Assembly (NCBI GenBank): GCA_017557475.1
Contig: JAFYYO010000253.1
Location: 1-25,238, forward strand
Direction of reading: 5' to 3'
DNA from: Bacteroidaceae bacterium
GTDB lineage: Bacteria > Bacteroidota > Bacteroidia > Bacteroidales > Bacteroidaceae
DNA length: 25,238 bases
Shown here piece by piece: positions 8,468-15,552 of this stretch. The notes beneath the pieces were generated by a model, which did no database searches, was not told where the DNA came from, and saw only the letters and a program-made list of their open reading frames with translations. The position numbers were made by a program, and so were the translations under genes. The number at the start of each line of letters is the position of its first letter. Position 1 is the stretch's first letter.

Positions 8468-9649
8468 CTATTCCTTATTATTATATAATGTATCTAAGGA
8501 TATGATATGCTTGGCGCGAGAAGTGATGGTATCTTGCCAAGCCTGCCAACGGTCGAGCATTGCAATGAGGACCTCCTCGCGTTCCTTGTCGGTAAAGTCC
8601 GTTAATTGCTCTTCGACATAATTATATGCAAAAGCATTGGCAGCAAGAATCTTTTCGTTGATTTGCGGGTCAAGGTATCGCCAAGCAGTAAGGGTATCAG
8701 TATGAGCGCTGAGTCCTGTTGCCATGATTTGTTTTTCCATGAGTTCCATACCGCGAGCAGTTGCGATGGGAATACGATTTAGCTGTTGGTACATTGCTCG
8801 TCTGTCTGCATCAAGTTTATAGATAGATGCTGCTCCTGCGAGCAACAGAAATGCAAGGACTGCCAGAGGAATCATCCAACGACGACGGACTGCACGACGT
8901 TTGTATCTGTCAATATCTGCCTGTAATTCCTGAATGTTAGCATAGCGCTGATCTATAGGCAACAGGCAACGCTCCGCTATCTTATGCCAGAAACCTTGAA
9001 GCGGTAGTTTCTGCATGATGACTCCCAAGGAATAGATGTCGTTGCGAACATCTGGAGTACTTGTTGTGGCCTGTTCTGGCGACATATATTGTGCGGTTCC
9101 CGATGGTTGCTTAAGAATAGCATGAGTATCGGTGTCGGCAAGCGAAAAGTCGATAATCTTCACAAAGTTGCCATTGCGGGTAAGCATTACATTCGAAGGC
9201 TTCAGGTCACGATGAGTGATGCCTGCAGTATGCAGATAAGTAAGAGCAGAAAGGAGTTCCGATATAATGCGTTCAGTCTCTGAAGGCACGAGATTCTCTT
9301 CTTGGGCAAGCCACTCTGAAAGAGTCTGTCCATCGACATATTCCATCACAATACACTCGCCCACTTCAGTCCTTTCCATCCCTAAACAACCAATGATATT
9401 GGGGTGCTGCAAACGCATCAGGACTTCCATCTCCTTCAGTAACATTTGCTGATGGGCGGCACTGTTTTGCATTTCCGGACAAAGCGCCTTAAGCAAATAC
9501 CATCGACCGAACCGTTTGGCACGATAAAGCTGATGCGTTGGAGTCTGACAAACAAGTTGAACCTCTGTAAAGTCACGCTGCAACTGCTCGAAGGTATCCA
9601 CCTCAAAGCCCGAGAAAGAGTCGTCTGTATAATCAGTCTGCTTGGCCAT
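8468..9649 (-). CDS. Membrane-anchored eukaryotic-like Ser/Thr protein kinase
   Basis: 393 residues. The cytoplasmic kinase domain spans about 30-250: Lys54 (YLLKAL) pairing with Glu73, the catalytic loop HRDLKPSN (Asp148, Lys150, Asn153), metal-binding Asp167 in a DFS motif instead of DFG, activation segment GTAQYMSPEQA, and DIYSLGV. The glycine-rich loop is poor (VCQTPTHQLYRAK). Basic residues (RRAVRRR) precede a single transmembrane helix at about 258-276, followed by a helical domain of about 115 residues expected outside the cytoplasm. That topology fits a receptor kinase. It follows the LRR protein gene with a 3-bp gap, so the two are very likely one transcript. Key catalytic residues are present, so activity is plausible; ligand and targets are unknown. 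Confidence 0.92.
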   Translation of the reverse strand: MAKQTDYTDDSFSGFEVDTFEQLQRDFTEVQLVCQTPTHQLYRAKRFGRWYLLKALCPEMQNSAAHQQMLLKEMEVLMRLQHPNIIGCLGMERTEVGECIVMEYVDGQTLSEWLAQEENLVPSETERIISELLSALTYLHTAGITHRDLKPSNVMLTRNGNFVKIIDFSLADTDTHAILKQPSGTAQYMSPEQATTSTPDVRNDIYSLGVIMQKLPLQGFWHKIAERCLLPIDQRYANIQELQADIDRYKRRAVRRRWMIPLAVLAFLLLAGAASIYKLDADRRAMYQQLNRIPIATARGMELMEKQIMATGLSAHTDTLTAWRYLDPQINEKILAANAFAYNYVEEQLTDFTDKEREEVLIAMLDRWQAWQDTITSRAKHIISLDTLYNNKE

Positions 9650-9652
9650 TAC

Positions 9653-10285
9653 TTATCGTTTAGGATAGGTCGGAATGAGTTCTGCATGATAACGGAAGTG
9701 GGAGAAGTCGCTGTATTCCCAGTTTTTCTTTGCCGAGACTGAAGGGAAGACTACAGTCGTCGTATTAAGGAGCCCCTCTTCGAATGTACCCTCTGCATAG
9801 GTTCTTGGCGGATGAGGAGAGCGAAGTATAACTCGTTGCAAAGCGTTGCACCCCATAAAAGCCTGTGGATAGATATGTCTTAGGCTGTCTGAAAGTGTAA
9901 TCTCACGAAGCGATTTGCAGTTCTGGAACGCAAGGTCGGAAATATACTCTATTGCATGAGGCAGATGTACCTTAGTTATGTTCTGACAATCTTGAAAGGA
10001 ACCGCGTGATATCCAACGGACAGGCAATCTCTGACCGTCAGGAGTAAGAACGCTGTCAGGAATGAAGATTTCGCCCTTTGTCTCAATTGGGATTGCAGGA
10101 CGATTGTATTCTTGATAGCCAACAAAACATCCATATTCCGAGCCTCGAGTGTGGAATGCCATCGGCACCTTTCCTTTGTCAGTACGAACCTGAACAATGA
10201 AAGGCTTTCCTATATCTTGAGCACAAAGCGAAGAGAAAGGAGTTAGCACCAAACAAAAGAAGAAGATAAGGTAATTTCGTTTCAT
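9653..10285 (-). CDS. Secreted BspA-like leucine-rich repeat (LRR_5) protein
   Basis: 210 residues with a signal peptide (MKRNYLIFFFCLVLTPFSSLCA). Residues about 85-165 contain BspA/LRR_5-type units: 'GSFQDCQNITKVHLPHAIEY', 'LAFQNCKSLREITLSDSLRH' and 'AFMGCNALQRVILRS'. Such domains usually mediate adhesion or binding to host or bacterial partners. This copy is short, with only about three full units after an N-terminal beta-rich region. It is the first gene of a two-gene operon with the membrane Ser/Thr kinase, under a well-formed promoter at 10315-10346. The pairing suggests the LRR protein may be a periplasmic or surface partner of the kinase sensor; this is inference from context. Confidence 0.88.
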   Translation of the reverse strand: MKRNYLIFFFCLVLTPFSSLCAQDIGKPFIVQVRTDKGKVPMAFHTRGSEYGCFVGYQEYNRPAIPIETKGEIFIPDSVLTPDGQRLPVRWISRGSFQDCQNITKVHLPHAIEYISDLAFQNCKSLREITLSDSLRHIYPQAFMGCNALQRVILRSPHPPRTYAEGTFEEGLLNTTTVVFPSVSAKKNWEYSDFSHFRYHAELIPTYPKR

Positions 10286-10314
10286 TTATTTGCATTAGGC
10301 TTGTATCTCGAAAG

Positions 10315-10346
10315 CAAAGTTACACTTTTTCTTTCTTATAGCCAAA
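10315..10346 (-). promoter_or_regulatory. Promoter of the LRR-kinase operon
   Basis: On the minus strand, TTTG (10343-10346) and TAACTTTG (10315-10322) are separated by 20 bases, a near-perfect Bacteroidetes sigma-factor promoter. It leaves a leader of about 22-29 bases before the LRR ATG at 10285. Confidence 0.75.
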
Positions 10347-10405
10347 AGAATGAGAAGAAAAGTGTAAGAAGCATTGAAATCAGTCTTCTCATGAAGCAAT
10401 ATTAA

Positions 10406-10493
10406 AACACGCCACGTCTCGTTGGCCAATTAGGCACGCCTAATTTACAAACTAGGCACGTCTAGTTGGGCAACTAGCCACGCCTAGTTTTAA
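10406..10493. repeat. Four-unit palindromic tandem array, 22-bp period (family 1, copy A)
   Basis: Four contiguous 22-bp units begin at 10406, 10428, 10450 and 10472. The consensus core is the near-palindrome aactaggcacgcctagtt joined by ggcc, so units can pair with themselves or each other. The outer unit at 10406 is most diverged. The same family recurs at 21430-21517. It lies between the LRR promoter and the transporter stop; the remainder of this 301-base gap (10286-10586) holds only the promoter and a hairpin. Confidence 0.9.
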
Positions 10494-10521
10494 CTCGCTC
10501 CGCAGTCTGCCCAGAACTAGA

Positions 10522-10551
10522 GAATGCCCCGACTTCACAGCCGAGGCATTC
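10522..10551 (-). terminator. Hairpin downstream of the truncated transporter
   Basis: Arms gaatgcc (10522-10528) and ggcattc (10545-10551), with an inner stem of five pairs including one G-U, form a strong hairpin starting 35 bases after the transporter stop on the minus strand. There is no T-run on either side, so it may be an RNA 3'-end stabiliser or a factor-dependent stop. Confidence 0.5.
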
Positions 10552-10586
10552 CCACTTAATAAAATGTGCAGATAGTAATTATTCGT

Positions 10587-11480
10587 TCAACCCAGAAGTC
10601 CGTACTTTCCAATAAAGAACAGCAGGACGTAGCCCATTGCAAGGCCTATGACACCCATAATGATGCCGACTCGCATCATCTGTTTCTGGTCGATTAGACC
10701 TGTTGCGTGGGCCAAAGCATTTGGAGGTGTCGAGATGGGCAACACCATTGCCAACGAGGAACTGATGGCAACACCGATGAGCAGAGTGCTGACTCCGCCA
10801 AAGGGCTCGAGCGTAGCTGCCGTCGACAAACCTGCAAGGGCAAGTATCGGGAAGAGCAGATTGGCCGTTGCTGTATGGCTGATGAAGTTCGCCATCGCAT
10901 AGCAAAGCAGTCCGCTGCCGAGTATCATGAGCAGAGGTGACCATTCGCCGAATGGAATAACTGAGATGAGATGCTCTGCGAGATTAGAGTCTTGCAAGGC
11001 CAGGCCTAAGGCAAAACCACCTGCAACCATCCAAAGGACGGACCAGTTAATCTCCTCCAAATCGCGACGAGTAATGATGCCACAAGTGCAGAACACACCT
11101 ACAGGCAGCATTGCCACAACGTTCGAGTTGACGCCAGTGTACTTATCAAACATCCAGAGAAGTACTGTGATAGCGAAGGTAACATAAACGACGATGGATT
11201 GCCAACCGCCTCGAGTCTCGCCTTCGATGTTCAGCTCAATCTCTTTCTGCGTGAAAGGGAACAAAGTCTTCAGGACAATCCACGAAATGAAGAGCAGCAC
11301 TACGACAAACGGACACATATAGAGCATCCACTGACCGAAGCCAATCTGCAGATTAAGCCCTTCTGGATTAGCGAGATAGGACATAGCGATGGAGTTAGGA
11401 GGCGTGCCGATGGGTGTTCCTATTCCGCCGATGTTGGCTCCAAGCAGCATCAGCAACAGTACAGAAATAGGATGTTTCAT
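10587..11480 (-). pseudogene. DASS/SLC13 sodium:anion (dicarboxylate/sulfate) symporter, N-terminal half missing
   Basis: 297 residues of hydrophobic transporter. Visible motifs are GGIGTPIGTPPNSIA (about 18-32), NFISHTATANLLFP (198-211, the second SNT-like substrate/sodium motif) and STPPNALAHAT (250-260). Full DASS proteins are usually about 450-500 residues with an inverted duplication. Here the frame starts just before the first GTPPN loop, so the first SNT motif and about 170-190 residues are absent. An in-frame TAA lies 15 bases before the ATG, and no hydrophobic remnant is seen upstream. A promoter-like pair (11516-11546) precedes it. It is either a decayed gene or a novel half-length form; transport is unlikely without the missing half unless it forms a complex. 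Confidence 0.75.
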
Positions 11481-11515
11481 TGCTAATTTGATTCGTTATT
11501 ATGCCTTTCCGAGCG

Positions 11516-11546
11516 TAAAGTTACTTTTTTATATGCTAACGGCAAA
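11516..11546 (-). promoter_or_regulatory. Promoter-like pair before the truncated transporter
   Basis: The minus strand reads TTTG (11543-11546), 19 bases, then TAACTTTA (11516-11523), one mismatch from TAnnTTTG. It sits about 36 bases before the ATG at 11480, so the shortened frame could still be transcribed. Confidence 0.55.
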
Positions 11547-11626
11547 GACAAAAAGCAAAAAACATCTCCTTTTATAAAGCAACGCATGGAGCAGAATTCA
11601 TCCCCATGCTACGATTCATTCTTGAA

Positions 11627-11708
11627 ACGCAACCTGCGATTGTAAAAACGCAACCTGCGATTCTAGCGACGCAACTTGCGATTGTAGGAACGCAACCTGC
11701 GCTGCAAG
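11627..11708. repeat. Four-unit tandem array, 21-bp period
   Basis: Units begin at 11627, 11648, 11669 and 11690, exactly 21 bp apart. Each starts acgcaacctgcg (third: acgcaacttgcg), which holds the short inverted pair cgca/tgcg, then a variable AT-rich part. The fourth is cut short. It lies in the gene-free 11481-11818 between the Etf/ACAD terminator and the transporter promoter. Confidence 0.9.
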
Positions 11709-11744
11709 AATCATCTGTGGCTAAGCAGAGAAAGAAATGTAGCT

Positions 11745-11789
11745 AAAAGAAAAATTGCTGCCGACTAACAAGTTTAGCTGGCAGCAATT
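11745..11789 (-). terminator. Intrinsic terminator of the etfBA-acyl-CoA dehydrogenase operon
   Basis: Perfect 10-bp arms, on the plus strand aattgctgcc (11753-11762) and ggcagcaatt (11780-11789), with further inner pairing ctaa/ttag. On the minus strand the stem is followed by a T-rich run (TTTCTTTT). It begins 30 bases after the dehydrogenase stop at 11819. Confidence 0.85.
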
Positions 11790-11818
11790 ATGTTCACGCG
11801 GAAAGAGTAGTTGCCTCC

Positions 11819-13531
11819 TTATTCCTTACGATAGTTGTCGAGTTGGCCGACGCTCATCCCCTGCAACCACTTGTAGTGCTTCTCCACTTCGGCTTCTGCA
11901 AGATTCACATAGACCTGAAGGCTCTTGCCGAACAACTCGGGAGCCTTTGTAGCGTTCTGCATCAAGAGGTGGCACATGATGACGTCTGCTGCCATCTCAT
12001 AAAGGTGACGAGCACAGAGGTCGTGCAGATCCTGGTCGGCTGCTTCCTTGACAGCTGCAGTGCAAGCATTGAACTTCTCGGCCATAGCCTTAATGCGAGC
12101 CTTTGTTCCCTCGAGTTCTGCAGCAACGGGCAACTGCTCGTATTCCTCGATGACCTGAGCATAGAATCCATTGGTCACATAGCGAATGGCAGCAACCGTC
12201 TGAAGTTGAGTCGTTCCTTCATATATCGAGGTGATGCGTGCATCGCGATAGATGCGCTGACAAGCATACTCGAGCATGAAGCCAGAGCCACCATGAACCT
12301 GGATGCAATCATAGCCATTCTGGTTGGCATACTCGCTGTTCATGCCCTTGGCAAGAGGTGTGAAGGCATCAGCGAGACGGCTGTATTGCTTCAGCTCTGC
12401 CCTCTCTTCGGGCTCCAACTTGCGCTCACGGGCGATGTCCTCCAGAGCCTTGTAGATGTCAACATAGCGAGCCGTCTGGTAGAGCAAAGCACGACCGGCA
12501 TCGAGACGCGCCTTGATGTTGCTAATCATCTCAGCCACAGCGGGGAACTCGATGATGGCTTTGCCAAACTGCTTGCGGTCGCGAGCGTAAGCAATGGCTT
12601 CGTTGTAAGCCGCTTGAGAGAGGCCTACCGACTGAGCAGCAATGCCGAGACGAGCGCCATTCATCAATGACATTACATATTTAATAAGACCAAGCTTGCG
12701 GTCACCACACAGCTCGCACTTCGCGTTCTTATAGACAAGTTCGCAGGTTGGTGAGCCATGAATGCCGAGTTTGTTCTCTATGCGACGCACATCGACGCCT
12801 CCGTCGCGCTTGTCATAGATGAACATGGAGAGGCCACGACCGTCTCTTGTGCCTGCTTCACTACGTGCAAGCACCAAGTGAATGTCGCTGTCGCCGTTAG
12901 TGATGAAGCGCTTTGCGCCATTCAGACGCCAGCAGTTGTTCTCCTCGTCAAAGGTTGCCTTGAGCATGACGCTCTGAAGGTCGCTGCCGGCATCAGGCTC
13001 GGTGAGGTCCATCGACATCGTCTCACCTTTGCAGACGCGAGGAATGTACTTCTCGCGCTGTTCCTCGTTGCCAAAGCAATAGAGCGTCTCGATGCAGTCT
13101 TGCAGGCTCCAGATGTTCTCGAAACCAGCGTCGCCAGTGGAGACAATCTCGTTGGCAGCCGTATAGACCGTTACAGGCAGGTTCAAGCCACCATATCGGC
13201 GAGGCATCGTCATACCGTTCATGCCTGCCTGAATCATAGCTTCGAGGTTCTCGTAGGTCTTCGAAGCATAGCGCACACGACCGTTCTCATGATGAGGACC
13301 TTCGGCATCGACAGCCTCAGCATTAGGCGCAATCACATTTGCAGTGATGTCGCCAACGATGTCAAGCACTTTGTCGTAAGTGTCCATCGCATCCGCAAAG
13401 TCCTGCGGAGCCTCGTCGTACTGGTCTTTATCCTCGAAGTTGCGTTCCTTGAGCTCTACGATGCGAGACATCAAGTCGCTGTTATTCAGTTCGAACTGAA
13501 TCTCTTTTATGTCGTTATAATAGTTAGCCAT
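11819..13531 (-). CDS. Acyl-CoA dehydrogenase
   Basis: 570 residues, longer than the classic 380-residue enzymes because of N- and C-terminal extensions, like other large ACADs. It oxidises acyl-CoA to enoyl-CoA with FAD, passing electrons to ETF. Visible landmarks: the FAD/substrate segment MSMDLTEPDAGSD (172-184), WRLNGAKRFITNG (201-213), the mid-domain ARDRKQFGK arginine region (316-324), QVHGGSGF (411-418) and the catalytic-base motif SIYEGTTQLQ with Glu438. The C-terminal helical extension of about 120 residues ends in LQGMSVGQLDNYRKE. Its ATG follows the etfA stop by 1 bp, so it is translated with its electron acceptor. Chain-length preference, and whether it works in beta-oxidation or as a butyryl/propionyl-type reductase, cannot be read from the sequence. 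Confidence 0.94.
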   Translation of the reverse strand: MANYYNDIKEIQFELNNSDLMSRIVELKERNFEDKDQYDEAPQDFADAMDTYDKVLDIVGDITANVIAPNAEAVDAEGPHHENGRVRYASKTYENLEAMIQAGMNGMTMPRRYGGLNLPVTVYTAANEIVSTGDAGFENIWSLQDCIETLYCFGNEEQREKYIPRVCKGETMSMDLTEPDAGSDLQSVMLKATFDEENNCWRLNGAKRFITNGDSDIHLVLARSEAGTRDGRGLSMFIYDKRDGGVDVRRIENKLGIHGSPTCELVYKNAKCELCGDRKLGLIKYVMSLMNGARLGIAAQSVGLSQAAYNEAIAYARDRKQFGKAIIEFPAVAEMISNIKARLDAGRALLYQTARYVDIYKALEDIARERKLEPEERAELKQYSRLADAFTPLAKGMNSEYANQNGYDCIQVHGGSGFMLEYACQRIYRDARITSIYEGTTQLQTVAAIRYVTNGFYAQVIEEYEQLPVAAELEGTKARIKAMAEKFNACTAAVKEAADQDLHDLCARHLYEMAADVIMCHLLMQNATKAPELFGKSLQVYVNLAEAEVEKHYKWLQGMSVGQLDNYRKE

Positions 13532-13532
13532 G

Positions 13533-14555
13533 TTACTTCGAATTTTGCTTGTAATACTTTATCAACTTTGGTACGACCTCTTCTACTGTGCCGTTGATGA
13601 CGTAGTCGGCAATCGTGTTGATGGGCGCATTCTCGTCTGAGTTGATGGATATGATGATGCCCGACTCCTTCATGCCTGCCACATGTTGTATGGCACCGCT
13701 GATGCCGCATGCGATATACACTTTCGGACGAACGGTGACGCCTGTCTGACCAATCTGCAGGTCGTGGTCGGCAAAACCTGCATCCACAGCTGCACGACTG
13801 GCACCAACTTCTGCATGAAGAACTTTTGCCAGTTCATAGAGCTGCTCGAAGCCTTCCTTAGAACCAACGCCATAGCCGCCTGCGACGATGATGGGCGCAC
13901 CTTTCAGGTTGTTCTTGGCAGCCTCAACATGACGGTCGAGCACCTTCGTCACATACTCTGCCTCGGGAACGAACTTCGCCACATCTTCTATGATGACTTC
14001 GCCCTTGTAGTTCGGGTCGAGAATCTCTGCTTTCATCACGCCAGAGCGAACAGTTGCCATCTGCGGTCTGTTCTCGGGATTGACGATGGTAGCCACAATG
14101 TTGCCGCCAAAAGCGGGTCGTATCTGATAGAGCAAGTTCTCGTATGTCTTGCCATTCTTCTTGTCTTCATGAGGACCTATCTCAAGAGCTGTGCAGTCCG
14201 CAGTCAGTCCACTATGCAAAGCAGAAGAGACGCGAGGACCGAGGTCGCGACCTACGACGTCAGCACCCATCAGACAAATCTGCGGTTGTTCCTGCTTAAA
14301 GAGGTTCACGAGGACTGCAGTATGAGGCTTGCTCGTATAGGGAGCGAGGCCTTCTGCATCGAAGATATGAAGCTTATCGACGCCATAAGGAAGAATCTGA
14401 GCCTCCACTTTTCCTGTAATACCACAGCCTGCAGCCACAGCTTCGAGTTGTACGCCAAGCGTATTGGCCAGCTTCCTGCCTTTGGTCAGAAGCTCTTGGC
14501 TTACTTCGGCCACCTTTGTGCCTTCAAGCTCGCAATAAACAAATACACTATTCAT
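13533..14555 (-). CDS. etfA: Electron transfer flavoprotein, alpha subunit
   Basis: 340 residues. The N-terminal ETF domain starts MNSVFVYCELEG. The C-terminal FAD-binding domain has the signature set GASR (251-254), GQTG (269-272), CGISGAIQH (283-291) and NSDENAPI (305-312). Together with EtfB it forms the FAD-containing heterodimer that accepts electrons from the acyl-CoA dehydrogenase encoded directly downstream. It is the middle gene of the operon, 6 bp after etfB and 1 bp before the dehydrogenase, indicating tight co-expression of a stoichiometric complex. Length and motifs are normal for the family. No membrane ETF-quinone oxidoreductase gene is present in the window, so the next electron carrier is unknown. 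Confidence 0.96.
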   Translation of the reverse strand: MNSVFVYCELEGTKVAEVSQELLTKGRKLANTLGVQLEAVAAGCGITGKVEAQILPYGVDKLHIFDAEGLAPYTSKPHTAVLVNLFKQEQPQICLMGADVVGRDLGPRVSSALHSGLTADCTALEIGPHEDKKNGKTYENLLYQIRPAFGGNIVATIVNPENRPQMATVRSGVMKAEILDPNYKGEVIIEDVAKFVPEAEYVTKVLDRHVEAAKNNLKGAPIIVAGGYGVGSKEGFEQLYELAKVLHAEVGASRAAVDAGFADHDLQIGQTGVTVRPKVYIACGISGAIQHVAGMKESGIIISINSDENAPINTIADYVINGTVEEVVPKLIKYYKQNSK

Positions 14556-14561
14556 AGGGCG

Positions 14562-15449
14562 TTATCCGATTGTATGGCTTGCGAGGAGTTCCTGGATGAG
14601 ACCGTTCACATCCTCGTCGCTGCCGGTTAATACTTTACTTTCCTTCGCCTTGAAGACGATATTCTCTACGTTCTTCACCTTAGTTGGCGAGCCAGCCAAA
14701 CCACATTGACTGAGGTCGGCGTTCACGTCGGCACAGCTCAGTTGACCGAGCTTCAGGTAAGGTTTCTTCTCATATTCAGATGCGTATGGAAGGTCGGAGA
14801 AGATTGTCTCAGGAGCCAACTCCATTGGAGCGAGGCAACGCTTGTACTTCATGACGCGCTTCACATTGCGAGGACGACAAGGAGCCGCGCTTCCGTTGAC
14901 GGTCAAAACGCAAGGAAGAGGACTCTCGACTGTCTCCACACCGCCATCAATATGGCGCTTGACGGTAATCTTGCCGTCTTTGAGGCTAAGCACTTCCTCG
15001 GTATAAGTGATTTGATTCAAGCCCAGCTTCTCAGCAACTTGCGGACCCACTTGAGCCGTATCGCCGTCGATGGCCTGACGACCACCAATGATGAGGTCAA
15101 CATTGGGACAGACATGCTTGATGGCAGTCGCGAGTGCATAGCTTGTGGCAAGTGTGTCGGCACCCGCAAAAGCACGGTCTGTAAGCAGATAACCGCCATC
15201 TGCTCCGCGATACATCGCTTCTCGAATCACCTCTGCAGCACGGCCAGGGCCCATCGTAATGACGGTAACAGTCGTGCCAGGGAATTGGTCTTTCAGTCTC
15301 AAAGCCTGCTCGAGGGCATTGAGGTCCTCGGGATTGAAGATAGCAGGCAACGCGCTACGGTTGACGGTACCTTCCGGCGTCATAGCATCAGGCCCAACGT
15401 TGCGCGTGTCAGGTACTTGCTTGGCAAGTACAACAATCTTTAAACTCAT
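14562..15449 (-). CDS. etfB: Electron transfer flavoprotein, beta subunit
   Basis: 295 residues from the ATG at 15449 (MSLKIVVLAKQVPDT). An in-frame TTG 45 bases upstream (15494) would extend it, but that TTG is part of the -7 promoter box, so the ATG is preferred. EtfB features: the N-terminal VVLAKQVPDT, NPEDLNALEQAL (39-50), the nucleotide-binding segment DRAFAGADTLATSYALA and GGRQAIDGDTAQVGP (about 122-136), and the C-terminal recognition region. First gene of etfB-etfA-acyl-CoA dehydrogenase. Whether this is a bifurcating (two-FAD) or a canonical (FAD+AMP) ETF cannot be decided by eye. Confidence 0.95.
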   Translation of the reverse strand: MSLKIVVLAKQVPDTRNVGPDAMTPEGTVNRSALPAIFNPEDLNALEQALRLKDQFPGTTVTVITMGPGRAAEVIREAMYRGADGGYLLTDRAFAGADTLATSYALATAIKHVCPNVDLIIGGRQAIDGDTAQVGPQVAEKLGLNQITYTEEVLSLKDGKITVKRHIDGGVETVESPLPCVLTVNGSAAPCRPRNVKRVMKYKRCLAPMELAPETIFSDLPYASEYEKKPYLKLGQLSCADVNADLSQCGLAGSPTKVKNVENIVFKAKESKVLTGSDEDVNGLIQELLASHTIG

Positions 15450-15491
15450 ATTATTTATCGTTTGTTTTTGCACACTTTTATAAAATCCGTG

Positions 15492-15523
15492 CAAAAATAC
15501 GGCTTTCTTTTGAATTAGGCAAA
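15492..15523 (-). promoter_or_regulatory. Promoter of the etfBA-acyl-CoA dehydrogenase operon
   Basis: Minus strand TTTG (15520-15523), 20 bases, TATTTTTG (15492-15499), a full match to the Bacteroidetes consensus. It leaves a leader of about 35 bases before the etfB ATG and separates this operon from the M28 gene upstream. Confidence 0.75.
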
Positions 15524-15552
15524 CATTTCAATAATTATTAACTCTTATCTCC

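Noticed and set aside
10406..10493. CRISPR array
   Set aside because: Units are 22 bp, contiguous and lack spacers; no cas genes are in the window.
11481..11818. Remnant of the missing N-terminal half of the transporter
   Set aside because: No hydrophobic frame or SNT-like motif in the part of the minus strand read just upstream of the ATG; the gap holds a promoter, an array and a terminator.
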